The notes: generated from the sequence alone by a model not told the origin. 47,401 nucleotides of DNA from Flavobacteriaceae bacterium (GCA_015494075.1 WGBX01000124.1:1-47401), one strand, 5' to 3'. Counted from the first letter of the stretch, positions 18,714 to 29,742 are shown. Made by a program: numbers and translations.

Positions 18714-19277
18714 TTATTCGTCCTCGTTACCATCTTTTATTTGCGTGGTTTTAATCGGGTTATAGACAGCCTGTCTAAAACCTTCTTGTAATTGGTTCAT
18801 TTTTTCTATTACACCATTAGGATCTTTGAGAAAATACAAGTCTTTGAGGTAATTCATATCTTTATACATTACCCACGTGCGCCCTTCGGCATCTTTATAT
18901 ATTAAAACTTTCATTGGCAACTCGATGCCAACTTCAGGATTTTCTTGCATTAAGTAACCGCCCATTTTAGGATTACCAAATATCATTAGATAAACCGGTC
19001 TTAACTCAACATTTGCATTTTTAGCGGCTGTTTCGTGATCAACAATGTGAGGATAATACATTCCTTTGTCTTCCAAATATGATTTTAATTTCCGGTAGGT
19101 TTTTTTAGGACCATAATCACTGCGAAACAATACAAATTTGGTTTTGCTATGATCTGCTTTTCGCTCAACGGCTTCTACTTTTGGTTTTTCAGGTTTTGAT
19201 TCCGTATTTTTTTTTACTGTTTTTTTGCAAGCGCTCATCATTAAGAGCAAACTCAATACTAAACTGATTTTTTTCAT
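18714..19277 (-). CDS. DUF302 domain lipoprotein
   Basis: Lipobox-like LLMMSAC; ELRPVYLMIFGNPKMGGYLMQENPEVGIELPMKVLIYKDAEGRTWVMYKDMNYL is DUF302-like. Confidence 0.8.
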   Translation of the reverse strand: MKKISLVLSLLLMMSACKKTVKKNTESKPEKPKVEAVERKADHSKTKFVLFRSDYGPKKTYRKLKSYLEDKGMYYPHIVDHETAAKNANVELRPVYLMIFGNPKMGGYLMQENPEVGIELPMKVLIYKDAEGRTWVMYKDMNYLKDLYFLKDPNGVIEKMNQLQEGFRQAVYNPIKTTQIKDGNEDE

Positions 19278-19284
19278 GGTAAAT

Positions 19285-21894
19285 TTATTTTCTAACTTTT
19301 TTATTTCTTGTTAACATACGTTTTATCTCATTTAATTTCATCAAAGCTTCCACGGGTGTTAAGTGGTCGATATTTGTATCTAATATTTCTTCTTTTATTT
19401 CTTCAAGCAACGGATCGTCTAATTGAAAAAAACTGAGTTGGAGTCCTTGTGTTGAAGATTTTAAACTATTTTTTAAGTTATCTTTTTGTTTGGATGCTTC
19501 TAGTTGTTGTAAAATTTTTTTTGCTTTATTGACAACCCTTAAAGGCATACCTGCAAGTTTTGCTACATGAATTCCAAAACTATGTTCACTACCTCCCGGA
19601 ACCAACTTTCTAACAAAAATAATATGATTATCAACTTCTTTTATAGAGACGTTAAAATTCTTAATCCGTTCAAATGTTTTGGTCATGTCATTTAACTCAT
19701 GGTAATGTGTTGCAAATAGAGTTTTTGGACGATCCGGATGTTCATGTAGATATTCAGCAATAGCCCAAGCAATAGAAATACCATCATAGGTGCTGGTGCC
19801 ACGACCAATTTCATCTAACAAAATTAAACTTCTAGGAGACAAATTATTAAGAATGCTGGCTGTTTCATGCATTTCGACCATAAAAGTTGATTCGCCCATA
19901 GAAATGTTATCGGAGGCACCTACCCGCGTAAATATTTTATCAACAATACCAATACGTGCATCTTTTGCAGGTACAAAACTCCCAATTTGTGCCATCAATA
20001 CGATTAATGCGGTTTGTCTTAATAAGGCTGACTTCCCGGACATATTAGGACCGGTGATCATTATAATTTGCTGATGTTGTCGATCTAAATAAACATCATT
20101 AGGTACATATGATTCACCTGCCGGCAATTGTCGTTCAATAACAGGATGGCGTCCATCTTTAATATCAATATCAAAGGATTCATCAATCTGTGGACGCGTA
20201 TAATTATAACGAACTGCTATTTCGGCTAACGACTGATAAGTATCTATGTCACCGGTTAGTTTTGCATTATTTTGAATGATTTGAATATAATCTTGTAACC
20301 AAATGACTAGTTGTTGAAAAAGTTTTTGTTCTAAAATGCTGATTTTTTCTTCAGCTCCTAAAATTTTAACTTCTAATTCTTTAAGTTCTTGTGTAATATA
20401 CCGTTCGGCCGCTGTCAATGTTTGTTTACGTATCCAGTTATCAGGAACTTTATCTTTATAAGTATGGCGTACTTCTAAGTAATATCCGAAAACATTGTTA
20501 AATCCTATTTTTAAAGAATTGATACCTGTATTTTTTATCTCACGTTGTACAATTTCTTCTAATATTTGTTTGGATGATAATTTTAGATGACGCAATTCGT
20601 CCAGCTCAGCAGAAATACCTGGTTTTATAACGCCTCCCTTTTGAATATTGACAGGTGCTGATTCGTCTATTGTTAATCTTATTTTATCTCTCAAAACCGT
20701 CAATGCATCAAGTTGCGCAGCGATATTTTGTAAATCTATGTCTTTTTGTTGCGACAACATTGTTTTAATAGGCACTAAGGCATCAAGCGAATGTAACAAT
20801 AACAATATTTCACGTGGATTAGCTTTTCCTGTGGCTATTTTAGAAATTAAACGTTCTAAATCACCGATTTGTTTGAGTTGGGCCTGTAAATCTATACGTA
20901 ATAATTGATTTTTAGCTAGTTGTGCTACAATATTTAAACGTGTCTCAATTTGAAATTTATCCTTTAAAGGCAAAGCCAGCCATCGCCGAATATTGCGGCC
21001 GCCCATAGGTGTTTGGGTTCGGTCAATAATTTCTAGCAGTGTGACTGCATTAGGTTGCTGACTCCCATACAATTCTAAATTTCTTATTGTAAACTTATCC
21101 ATCCATACATAAGCATCTTCTTCAATACGGCTTATTTTATTAATATGTTTAAGCTCATTTTGCTTAACATCTGACAAATAATGTAATATAGCACCAGCAG
21201 CTATTAAGCCTGCTTTTAGATCGGCGACGCCAAAACCCTTTAAATTAGCAGTCTGAAAATGATTCGTTAATAGTTCTTGACTGTAATCTGACTGATATAT
21301 CCATTCGTCTTGTTTAAATGTATAAAAATTTTGTCCAAAAGCTTGTTCAAATTTATGCTGTTGATGATAAGGATATAAAACTTCTGATGGTTGAAAATTT
21401 TGCAACAGCTTATCAATATATTCTTTTGGACCTTCGCTCACCAAAAATTCTCCGGTTGAGATATCTACAAATGCCAAGCCTATTTTCTTTTTGGCAAAAA
21501 AAACAGAAGCTAAAAAATTATTTGATTTGGCTTCAAGAACATCATCATTTAATGCAACGCCGGGCGTAACAACTTCTGTAACACCTCTTTTTACAATTTT
21601 TTTGGTCATTTTGGGATCTTCCAACTGGTCACAAATAGCGACCCTTAGTCCGGATTTAACCAACTTTGGCAAATATGTATTCAGAGAGTGATGTGGAAAA
21701 CCTGCCAAAGCCGTTTCCGAAGCCGACCCATTACCTCTTTTGGTTTGGACAATTCCTAAAATTTTAGCTGCTTTAATAGCATCTTCGCCAAAGGTTTCAT
21801 AAAAATCTCCGACTCTAAACAACAATAAAGCATCAGGATATTTTGCTTTGATGCTGTTATATTGCTTCATTAAAGGCGTTACTTTCTTAGCCAA
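19285..21894 (-). CDS. mutS: DNA mismatch repair protein MutS
   Basis: TPLMKQYNSIKAKYPDALLLFRVGDFYETFGEDA (mismatch-binding FxE context), ITGPNMSGKSALLRQ (Walker A), LILLDEIGRGTSTYDG. Confidence 0.97.
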   Translation of the reverse strand: MAKKVTPLMKQYNSIKAKYPDALLLFRVGDFYETFGEDAIKAAKILGIVQTKRGNGSASETALAGFPHHSLNTYLPKLVKSGLRVAICDQLEDPKMTKKIVKRGVTEVVTPGVALNDDVLEAKSNNFLASVFFAKKKIGLAFVDISTGEFLVSEGPKEYIDKLLQNFQPSEVLYPYHQQHKFEQAFGQNFYTFKQDEWIYQSDYSQELLTNHFQTANLKGFGVADLKAGLIAAGAILHYLSDVKQNELKHINKISRIEEDAYVWMDKFTIRNLELYGSQQPNAVTLLEIIDRTQTPMGGRNIRRWLALPLKDKFQIETRLNIVAQLAKNQLLRIDLQAQLKQIGDLERLISKIATGKANPREILLLLHSLDALVPIKTMLSQQKDIDLQNIAAQLDALTVLRDKIRLTIDESAPVNIQKGGVIKPGISAELDELRHLKLSSKQILEEIVQREIKNTGINSLKIGFNNVFGYYLEVRHTYKDKVPDNWIRKQTLTAAERYITQELKELEVKILGAEEKISILEQKLFQQLVIWLQDYIQIIQNNAKLTGDIDTYQSLAEIAVRYNYTRPQIDESFDIDIKDGRHPVIERQLPAGESYVPNDVYLDRQHQQIIMITGPNMSGKSALLRQTALIVLMAQIGSFVPAKDARIGIVDKIFTRVGASDNISMGESTFMVEMHETASILNNLSPRSLILLDEIGRGTSTYDGISIAWAIAEYLHEHPDRPKTLFATHYHELNDMTKTFERIKNFNVSIKEVDNHIIFVRKLVPGGSEHSFGIHVAKLAGMPLRVVNKAKKILQQLEASKQKDNLKNSLKSSTQGLQLSFFQLDDPLLEEIKEEILDTNIDHLTPVEALMKLNEIKRMLTRNKKVRK

Positions 21895-21961
21895 TGGTTA
21901 TAATTTTAGAATGGCTAATTTACGAAAAAGAACGGATATTATAAATTGCTTTGATAATGAC

Positions 21962-22978
21962 TTAATGTATCAATTTCAAACCTTTAGTTTGATAAGTTTT
22001 AAGTGTCCCTTTGGCATCACTATATACTAAAAATGCTTGTAATTCGGGATGTAGATTTAGAAATTTCTTTGAGGCTTCTAAACCCATAACCATCATAGCA
22101 GTAGCATAGCCATCAGCCATTGTACAATTATCAGCAACTACCGAAGCACTAAGCAAATGCCTTTGTATGGGATAGCCGGTTTTTGGATTTATAGTATGTA
22201 CATATTTTTTTCCGGTGTCCGGATCAATATAAAATTTTCGATAATTACCTGAGGTAGCTATGGCTTGATTATTAAGAATAATTTTGGAAATAAACTTTTG
22301 TTTTTCATGCCTGTCCGGATTGTCAATCGCGACCATCCAATTTCTATTTTGTAAAGTATTTTTACCTTTCGCTAAAACTTCACCACCTATTTCTACAATA
22401 TAATTATTTATACCTTTATGCTCTATCATTTTGCCCACACGGTCAATAGCATAACCTTTTGCAATAGAATTATAATCGATATAAACTTGTGGAAAACGTT
22501 TTTGCAAAAAACCATCCTCATCAATGTTTAAGAAATCATAGCCGACATATCGTTTTAATGAATCTACCAAACTGGAATCTGTTTCTATTCCCTGTAATTT
22601 CTTTTTAGGGCCAAATCCCCAGGCATTAACCAAAATACCAATAGTGGGATCATACAAACCGCCCGTTTCACGATAGATTTCTTTTGCTGCATTATATACG
22701 TCTTTAAATTGCTGATCGACATGTAAGGTCTCTCCTTTGTTTATTCGCGATATTAAAGAGTTTGGTCTATATGTGGATAGAGACGCATTGATTGCTTCAA
22801 TTACACTATCTATATCTTTTTTGTAAACCGCCTTTGAGGTAGTTGACGGAATTATTTTAATATGGTAGGTCGTCCCTAAGGCTTCGCCTTCAAAATGATG
22901 AGGGTTTGCTGTTTTAGATTGCTGACACGCCGACAATAAAATTAAAACTATTATTGAAAACCTATAAATTATTTTCAT
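21962..22978 (-). CDS. apbE: FAD:protein FMN transferase (ApbE family lipoprotein)
   Basis: EGEALGTTYHIKI, DYNSIAKGYAIDRVG, VHTINPKTGYPIQRHLLSASVVADNCTMADGYATAMMVMG. Confidence 0.92.
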   Translation of the reverse strand: MKIIYRFSIIVLILLSACQQSKTANPHHFEGEALGTTYHIKIIPSTTSKAVYKKDIDSVIEAINASLSTYRPNSLISRINKGETLHVDQQFKDVYNAAKEIYRETGGLYDPTIGILVNAWGFGPKKKLQGIETDSSLVDSLKRYVGYDFLNIDEDGFLQKRFPQVYIDYNSIAKGYAIDRVGKMIEHKGINNYIVEIGGEVLAKGKNTLQNRNWMVAIDNPDRHEKQKFISKIILNNQAIATSGNYRKFYIDPDTGKKYVHTINPKTGYPIQRHLLSASVVADNCTMADGYATAMMVMGLEASKKFLNLHPELQAFLVYSDAKGTLKTYQTKGLKLIH

Positions 22979-22988
22979 TTCATTAAAT

Positions 22989-23022
22989 TAAAAAAAGTAG
23001 AGACGTTTAAAAACGTCTCTAC
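22989..23022 (-). terminator. Hairpin terminator between nqrF and apbE
   Basis: GTAGAGACGTTTaaAAACGTCTCTAC inverted repeat, followed on the minus strand by a T-run (TTTTTTTAATTTAATG). Confidence 0.75.
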
Positions 23023-23043
23023 AAATATAATTAAGTTTATCAA

Positions 23044-24351
23044 TTAACCTCCAAAATCATCAAAACGAATATTTTCAGGAGGGACACCTTGATTTTCAAG
23101 CATATTTACCACTGCTTTATTCATCATTGGCGGTCCACAGAAATAATACTCAATATCTTCAGGCGTTTCATGTTTGCTCAAATAGTTGTCATATAAGGCT
23201 TGATGCACAAATCCCACGAAACCATCACCTGGACAATCTAAACATTCTTTAACTTTCCAGTTATCCTCAGGTCTGGGTTCAGAAAGTACTAAATAAAATT
23301 TAAAATTCGGGAATTCTTTTTCTAATTCTCTAAAATGATCGACATAAAATAATTCACGTTTTGACCGGCCTCCATACCAATAAGATACTTTACGATTGGT
23401 TTTTAGTGTTTTAAATAGATGGAACAAATGCGAACGCATTGGGGCCATACCTGCACCACCACCAATATAAACCATTTCGGCATCGGAATCTTCATTGATA
23501 AAGAACTCACCATAAGGACCGGAAATTTTGACAATATCTCCGGGCTTGCGAGAGAAAATATAAGATGATGCGACGCCCGGATTGACATCCATCCAAGTAT
23601 TCTTTTCACGATCCCAAGGTGGTGTAGCAATACGCACATTTAGCATAATGCGACGTCCTTCGGCGGGATAACTAGCCATTGAGTAAGCCCGAGTCACTTC
23701 TTCGTCATTTTTCATCACTAAGGGCCAAAGGTTAAATTTATCCCAGTCTTCTTTAAATTTGTCGGGTTCACCGGGGTGTTCAACCGGATGCGCTGTAATA
23801 TCAATATCTTTATACGGAATGGTTGCCGGTGGTACATCTATTTGAATGTAGCCACCTGCTTTATAGTTGATGTCTTCAGGAACCTCCACTATAAATTCTT
23901 TGATAAATGACGCGACATTATAATTAGAAACCACCTTAGCATCCCATTTTTTAACACCGAATACTTCTTCGGGGACTTCAATTTCCATATCTTCTTTGAC
24001 TTTGACCTGACAGCCTAAACGCCAACCTTCTTCTTTTTCTTTAAGTGTAAAATGCGGCTCTTCTGTTGGGAGCATATTGCCACCACCTTTAAGTACTTTA
24101 ACTTTACATTGTAAACAAGTACCACCACCGCCACAGGCAGATGGTAAAAAGACTTTTTCATTAGACAAAGTAGTCAATAATGAAGCGCCGCTTTCCACTT
24201 CTAATTCTTTTTCACCGTTTACTAATATTTTGACTTTGCCACCGGGTAATAGCTTGGCTTTTGCCCATAAGAGTAACACGACTAAAATTAAGACGATTAC
24301 CAAAAATACCACAACACTGGCGATAATAACTTTCATTGTATTCTGATCCAT
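23044..24351 (-). CDS. nqrF: Na+-translocating NADH:quinone reductase subunit F
   Basis: 2Fe-2S motif [23 protein letters not shown] (FAD), [25 protein letters not shown]. Confidence 0.95.
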   Translation of the reverse strand: MDQNTMKVIIASVVVFLVIVLILVVLLLWAKAKLLPGGKVKILVNGEKELEVESGASLLTTLSNEKVFLPSACGGGGTCLQCKVKVLKGGGNMLPTEEPHFTLKEKEEGWRLGCQVKVKEDMEIEVPEEVFGVKKWDAKVVSNYNVASFIKEFIVEVPEDINYKAGGYIQIDVPPATIPYKDIDITAHPVEHPGEPDKFKEDWDKFNLWPLVMKNDEEVTRAYSMASYPAEGRRIMLNVRIATPPWDREKNTWMDVNPGVASSYIFSRKPGDIVKISGPYGEFFINEDSDAEMVYIGGGAGMAPMRSHLFHLFKTLKTNRKVSYWYGGRSKRELFYVDHFRELEKEFPNFKFYLVLSEPRPEDNWKVKECLDCPGDGFVGFVHQALYDNYLSKHETPEDIEYYFCGPPMMNKAVVNMLENQGVPPENIRFDDFGG

Positions 24352-24368
24352 TTTCTACAATCTTTGAA

Positions 24369-24983
24369 TTAAATTTTGATTCCCATAAAGGCCATAAAGG
24401 CAATTGCCATAAGACCGGTAATAATAAAAGTAATGCCTAATCCGCGTAATGGTGCCGGCACGTTTGAATATGAAATTTTCTCCCGAATGGCTGCCAATAA
24501 TATAATAGCCAATAACCATCCGATTCCAGAGCCAAGACCATATACCAAAGCTTCAGATACTTGCGTAAATTCTTTTTGTTGCATAAACAATGAGCCACCT
24601 AAAATAGCACAGTTTACGGCAATAAGCGGCAAGAAAATTCCCAAGGAAGCATATAATGCCGGTGCAAAACGTTCGACAAACATTTCTACTAATTGTACCA
24701 TGGCTGCAATAACGGCAATAAACATGATAAAACTTAAGAAACTCAAATCGACATCAGCAAATGACGGGTCTAACCATTTTAAGGCGCCGGGCTGCAATAA
24801 ATACTTATCAATCAAAAAGTTAACCGGAACCGTTATTGTTAAAACAAAAACAACGGCTGCCCCCAAACCGACGGCTGTTTTTACCTTTTTAGAAACGGCC
24901 AAATAAGAACACATTCCCAAGAAAAAGGCAAAAACCATATTTTCAATAAAAATACTTCGTATAAATAAATTCCATAATTCCAT
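24369..24983 (-). CDS. nqrE: Na+-translocating NADH:quinone reductase subunit E
   Basis: [52 protein letters not shown]. Confidence 0.95.
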   Translation of the reverse strand: MELWNLFIRSIFIENMVFAFFLGMCSYLAVSKKVKTAVGLGAAVVFVLTITVPVNFLIDKYLLQPGALKWLDPSFADVDLSFLSFIMFIAVIAAMVQLVEMFVERFAPALYASLGIFLPLIAVNCAILGGSLFMQQKEFTQVSEALVYGLGSGIGWLLAIILLAAIREKISYSNVPAPLRGLGITFIITGLMAIAFMAFMGIKI

Positions 24984-24998
24984 AATAGACTTCCTTTT

Positions 24999-25628
24999 TT
25001 ATTCTTTTTCAGTTAATTGCGGATACATACTACGTTGTACCCAAATGACGATTCCTACGGTTATCAATGCCATAGCCGGCAATAACATCATGGCGTTATT
25101 GACGTAACCGGCATCATAAAATGACTGCGGAATGACTTGCTTATCAAACAAAGTGCCGGAGCCCAATAGCTCACGGAAAAATGCGACAATGATTAAAATT
25201 AATCCGTAACCTGCACCGTTACCGATTCCATCTAATAACGAATCAAAGGGTTTATTTGCCAAAGCAAATGCTTCCAAGCGTCCCATAACAATACAGTTGG
25301 TAATAATCAAACCGACAAAAACCGATAATTGTTTAGATACATCGTAAGCAAAAGCTTTTAATATTTGGTCAACCAAAATTACCAATGTGGCAACGACCAA
25401 TAATTGTACGATAATACGAATTCGATTTGGAATATAATTTCGCATCAAGGATACAATTAAGTTACTAAAAGCAACTACGACCATAACCGATAAAGCCATA
25501 ACGATAGCCGGCATTAATTTAACCGTAATAGCCAAAGCCGAACAAATACCCAAAACCTGAACGGTTATCGGGTTATTTTCGTTTAGAGGATCTTTAATAA
25601 GGTCTACCCATTTATTTTTTTTAGCCAT
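24999..25628 (-). CDS. nqrD: Na+-translocating NADH:quinone reductase subunit D
   Basis: NPITVQVLGICSALAITVKLMPAIVM, FVGLIITNCIVMGRLEAFA. Confidence 0.95.
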   Translation of the reverse strand: MAKKNKWVDLIKDPLNENNPITVQVLGICSALAITVKLMPAIVMALSVMVVVAFSNLIVSLMRNYIPNRIRIIVQLLVVATLVILVDQILKAFAYDVSKQLSVFVGLIITNCIVMGRLEAFALANKPFDSLLDGIGNGAGYGLILIIVAFFRELLGSGTLFDKQVIPQSFYDAGYVNNAMMLLPAMALITVGIVIWVQRSMYPQLTEKE

Positions 25629-25634
25629 AATATT

Positions 25635-26399
25635 TTAATTTTTTTGTTGTCTCACTTTTTTAAAGAACGGTAAATAATGCTTTAAACGTTCTTGAATCAT
25701 ATTGGTAACACCGTTACTGGTTAAGGTTGAACCGGAAATAGCATCTATTTCATGGTCTTCTTTATCTTTATTTTCAGGGTCATTATTACCTTTTAACAAA
25801 GTAATACCTCTAAAAGTACCATCTTTATCAAAGATTTTTTCACCGGTAAATTGATTTTCAAACCATTTTTTTGTGATTTCAGCGCCTAAGCCTGGGGTTT
25901 CTCCTTTATGACCGAATTTAACACCTTTTACCGTATTAGCATCTTGTTCTAATGCAATATAACCCCATATATCATCCCACAAGCCTTTGCCGTATAAAGG
26001 GATTACATAGTAGGTTTTACCATCAACATCCGCAATAAAAATAGGATATCGTTGTTTATTTTCAGGTTTTTTTAATTCGGTTTTAAGATTTATATCAAAA
26101 GCATTGACTGATTTATCAATGGTGCCATCTGATTTTAGAGCATATTGTTTAAGAAAATATTTTTTAAAATATGCTTCGATAGTTTTATAGTTTAGTTTTA
26201 AACCTTCTGCCGCAGCCTTTTTTGTCAAAGCTTCCTGATCAAAACCGATGGTATACATAATATCGGTCATCTTTTCCTGTCTTTTATTGCGTTCTTGTGC
26301 CGGTTTTAAGACCATTACCGCCACTGCTAATAATACAGCAGATACGGTTACGACAACGGCTGCAAATAAAATTGTATATAAATTACTGTTTCTGTCCAT
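25635..26399 (-). CDS. nqrC: Na+-translocating NADH:quinone reductase subunit C
   Basis: GLWDDIWGYIALEQDANTVKGVKFGHKGETPGLGAEITKKWF, EIDAISGSTLTSNGV (flavinylation motif). Confidence 0.95.
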   Translation of the reverse strand: MDRNSNLYTILFAAVVVTVSAVLLAVAVMVLKPAQERNKRQEKMTDIMYTIGFDQEALTKKAAAEGLKLNYKTIEAYFKKYFLKQYALKSDGTIDKSVNAFDINLKTELKKPENKQRYPIFIADVDGKTYYVIPLYGKGLWDDIWGYIALEQDANTVKGVKFGHKGETPGLGAEITKKWFENQFTGEKIFDKDGTFRGITLLKGNNDPENKDKEDHEIDAISGSTLTSNGVTNMIQERLKHYLPFFKKVRQQKN

Positions 26400-26410
26400 A
26401 ATTCAAGAGA

Positions 26411-27565
26411 TTAAGCCGTTTGTTTTTCTAATCGTTTCATTCTTTTTTTGATATTAGCTTGTACTACATAGTAATCAATAGTCGGCGCAACGACATTTAA
26501 TAATAAGATAGCCAACATCACACCTTCGGGATATGCCGGATTAAAGACACGTACCAAAATAGCAAATACGCCGATTAAAAATCCATATATCCATTTCCCT
26601 TTTTGTGTTTGAGCTGCCGTGACGGGGTCTGTTGCCATAAAGACGACACCAAATGCTAAACCTCCTACTAACAAGTGTTGCCACCAAGGTAATTGCATTA
26701 AGGTATTGGTACCCCAAAGATTAAATATAAACGCCATTAAGGCAGCACCTATAAAACCGGATAGCATAATACGCCAACTGGCAACTTTGGTCAATAATAA
26801 TAATGCTGCACCAATTAAAATCATCAAAACTGACGTTTCACCAATACTACCGGGAATTGTTCCAAAAAACATTTCCTTCCAAGTATAAGCCAAATGATGT
26901 CCTTGTCCCAAAGCGCCCAAAATAGTTTCACCGGAATAAGCATCGGCATTTTCAGGCTTTGGAATCCAGACTTCATTACCTGACATAAAGGTTGGATAAG
27001 CAAAAAAGGCAAAAGCTCTGGCCGTAAGTGCCGGATTGACAATATTCATGCCTGTACCACCAAATACTTCTTTACCGATAATAACAGAAAAGGCTACTGA
27101 TACGGCAAGAATCCATAATGGTATAGTTACCGGCATAATTAAAGGAATTAATAATCCGGTGACCAAATAGCCTTCATTGACTTCATGCCCACGTAAAACA
27201 GCAAAATAAAATTCAATACCTAAACCGACTACGTACGATACAACAATCATTGGCAATACTTTCCAAAAGCCATACATAAAAGCATCTATGTTGGTAAACG
27301 CCATACCGGCTTGGTGATAGTACTGATAACCGACATTCCACATGCCGAAAATAGTAGCCGGAATTAAGGCTAATACTACTGTAAACATCACCCGTTTTAA
27401 ATCGACGGCATCACGAATATGGGCACCTTTCTTAGTAGTTTCATCGGGTGTAAACATAAAAGTATACATTGCCATATAAGCAGGACGATACTTTTCATAC
27501 TTACCACCTTCAAGAAACAGATGTTCGTATTTATTAAAAAATTTTTCTAATACTTTCATTTTCAA
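26411..27565 (-). CDS. nqrB: Na+-translocating NADH:quinone reductase subunit B
   Basis: RDAVDLKRVMFTVVLALIPATIFGMWNVGYQ, FGGTGMNIVNPALTARAFAFFAYP, VFMATDPVTAAQT. Confidence 0.95.
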   Translation of the reverse strand: MKMKVLEKFFNKYEHLFLEGGKYEKYRPAYMAMYTFMFTPDETTKKGAHIRDAVDLKRVMFTVVLALIPATIFGMWNVGYQYYHQAGMAFTNIDAFMYGFWKVLPMIVVSYVVGLGIEFYFAVLRGHEVNEGYLVTGLLIPLIMPVTIPLWILAVSVAFSVIIGKEVFGGTGMNIVNPALTARAFAFFAYPTFMSGNEVWIPKPENADAYSGETILGALGQGHHLAYTWKEMFFGTIPGSIGETSVLMILIGAALLLLTKVASWRIMLSGFIGAALMAFIFNLWGTNTLMQLPWWQHLLVGGLAFGVVFMATDPVTAAQTQKGKWIYGFLIGVFAILVRVFNPAYPEGVMLAILLLNVVAPTIDYYVVQANIKKRMKRLEKQTA

Positions 27566-27604
27566 TTTATTATTTTCTAAGGTTTTGACCTGTTTGTTAC
27601 AAAT

Positions 27605-28942
27605 TTATCCCATTTCGACTTGCATAATATCCAAGCCTTTTCTTATGAGTTCTTGTGTATCTATTTTAGATGAGCTGATATAATCCAATAATGCAAAATC
27701 TTCAGGGGCAACTTCTAAAATGCCCAATTGTTCCATTTTTTCTACATCACCCAGTAAAGCCGCTTTGAGCAAATGCACCGGATAAATATCCAAAGGCATC
27801 ACTGATTCTAACTCTTCATTCATTACAAAAGCTCTTTCTTCGCCATACATATTAGCATCAATATCTAATTGCTTTTTAGTAAATCCGAAGTTATAAAAAC
27901 TCTTTCTGTTTTCAGCTAAGAAAGGCATCCATCCTAAAAACCTTGATTTTTTCCCCAAAGGAATAACTGTTACTTCATTATCATAGAAATTTAAAATCTT
28001 ATCCTTGGTAATATTGGCACCTGTTAAAACATTCCCACTGATAATTCGTACATCATCATCGACCAGCTTATCTTTTAAAAAGTCTGTCATATCGGCGCCT
28101 GCTTTGATAGTATAATACATCGGGGCTTTTACTTTTGAGCCTGCCAAAGCAATGTTTCGCGTAGGATTATAACGACCTGTTTCAAAAAAATCTCCAATTA
28201 AAGCAACATCAGCAGGGTTTACAGTCCAAATACGATCACCTTTGTTAATTGGTTCAAATTTTTCGATACTAACACTAACATTACCAACAGGATGCGGCCC
28301 GAAAGCTTTAACGATTTCAATATCGTTAAGTTTATCAAAATCGGAAGCTGTTTCGCCATTAACAATCAGATAAACTTTACCTTCCGTTAATTTTTTTAGT
28401 GCTTTAAGGCCGTTTTCAAATGCTTTCATTTTATTTTTTAAGGCGAAAGCATAATCCACGCCCAATGGAGCAGAATCATAAGTCGATACAAAAATGGCTT
28501 TGGGATTATCATCCGGATTTGCTATTAAATCATAAGGACGTTGTTTAATTGTAGCAAACAAACCACTTTCTAATAATAAATCTAAAATTTGTGTTTTGTC
28601 TAACTGTTCCGGATTACTGACTTTAAAACTTTTATAAGTATCTTCCGCATCAGCTTTAATGACAATTTTTAGAATCTTACGACGCTCTCCTCGAATAATA
28701 TCTTCGACGGTTCCGCTTACCGGTGATGTAAATTTAATTTTATCAATATATTTGTGATAAAAAAGTGGCTGACCGGCCTCTACATGATCACCTACTTTTA
28801 CAGATAATCGCGGATTAATGCCGTAAAACTCAGTAGGCTTAACGACATATTTGGAGGAACGAGGCGCTTCGGCAATTTTCAAAGCCGGTTTTCCCTTTAA
28901 ATTAATGTCTAAACCTTTTGATATTTTAACTTGTTTATGCAT
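27605..28942 (-). CDS. nqrA: Na+-translocating NADH:quinone reductase subunit A
   Basis: ISKGLDINLKGKP, FTSPVSGTVEDIIRGERRKI, FGPHPVGNVSVSIEKFEPINKGDRIWTVNPADVALIG. Confidence 0.95.
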   Translation of the reverse strand: MHKQVKISKGLDINLKGKPALKIAEAPRSSKYVVKPTEFYGINPRLSVKVGDHVEAGQPLFYHKYIDKIKFTSPVSGTVEDIIRGERRKILKIVIKADAEDTYKSFKVSNPEQLDKTQILDLLLESGLFATIKQRPYDLIANPDDNPKAIFVSTYDSAPLGVDYAFALKNKMKAFENGLKALKKLTEGKVYLIVNGETASDFDKLNDIEIVKAFGPHPVGNVSVSIEKFEPINKGDRIWTVNPADVALIGDFFETGRYNPTRNIALAGSKVKAPMYYTIKAGADMTDFLKDKLVDDDVRIISGNVLTGANITKDKILNFYDNEVTVIPLGKKSRFLGWMPFLAENRKSFYNFGFTKKQLDIDANMYGEERAFVMNEELESVMPLDIYPVHLLKAALLGDVEKMEQLGILEVAPEDFALLDYISSSKIDTQELIRKGLDIMQVEMG

Positions 28943-28979
28943 AATAAGTATATGTTTTCTCGTAATTTGAAAATTAAAG

Positions 28980-28987
28980 CAAATTTA
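28980..28987 (-). promoter_or_regulatory. Putative -7 box (TAAATTTG) for nqrA
   Basis: TAnnTTTG on the minus strand, about 38 nt upstream of the nqrA start. Confidence 0.35.
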
Positions 28988-29079
28988 TAAAAAACAAGTA
29001 TAACAAAACTGATATTTATCTTTTTATTTATTTATTTTTGCATCAATACTTTGTTATACAAAAGTTTAAAATTTTCTGA

Positions 29080-29742
29080 ATGATGTTAAATATTCCGGTT
29101 TATAAATTTAATCCTGCAACATATAATCAAACAATTGCTACCTTGATAGATATTTGCAATCAATATGGGTTTAGCCATTTGCCAGTAGTTGAAAAAGGTA
29201 TTTACAGAGGTATGATTCGTTATGATGATTTAGTCAACATAGAATCGAAAAATGACCTTTTAAAAAATCATACATACTTTTTAGAAAAAATTTACTTGTC
29301 AGACCGGATGAATTGGACTGAGAGTTTAAGTAATTTAATGCGCAATGAAGCTAATATAATGGGGGTATTAGATTTATCAGGATCATATGTAGGTGTCTGT
29401 TTACTGGATGATATTTTAAACTTAATTAGCGAAAAATCTTTTATCAATGAAAAAGGTTATGTGTTGGTAATCAGCAAATTGACTTCTGATATCAGTTTGA
29501 GTGAGGTGGCGCAAATTATTGAATCTGACGGTGGTAAAATATTAGGTATTTTGCTTAATGAACAAGGGCATACAACTGAATTAGAAGTTAAAATTCAAAC
29601 GGATGATATCAATGAAATCATCCAAAGCTTTCGGCGATATGATTATCATATCATCAGTCAAATGGAAGAAGACTTACATTTACAAGAACTTAAAGAACAT
29701 TCTGATTTTTTGCGTCGTTATCTCGAAATGGGCGAAAATTAA
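29080..29742 (+). CDS. CBS domain-containing protein
   Basis: FSHLPVVEKGIYRGMIRYDDLVN and ANIMGVLDLSGSYVGVCLLDDILNLI (paired CBS motifs). Confidence 0.75.
   Translation: MMLNIPVYKFNPATYNQTIATLIDICNQYGFSHLPVVEKGIYRGMIRYDDLVNIESKNDLLKNHTYFLEKIYLSDRMNWTESLSNLMRNEANIMGVLDLSGSYVGVCLLDDILNLISEKSFINEKGYVLVISKLTSDISLSEVAQIIESDGGKILGILLNEQGHTTELEVKIQTDDINEIIQSFRRYDYHIISQMEEDLHLQELKEHSDFLRRYLEMGEN

Noticed and set aside
22997-23022. GTAGAGACG...CGTCTCTAC as a mobile-element terminus
   Set aside because: Only one copy seen in the window; followed by a T-run on the transcribed strand, so a terminator is the simpler call.
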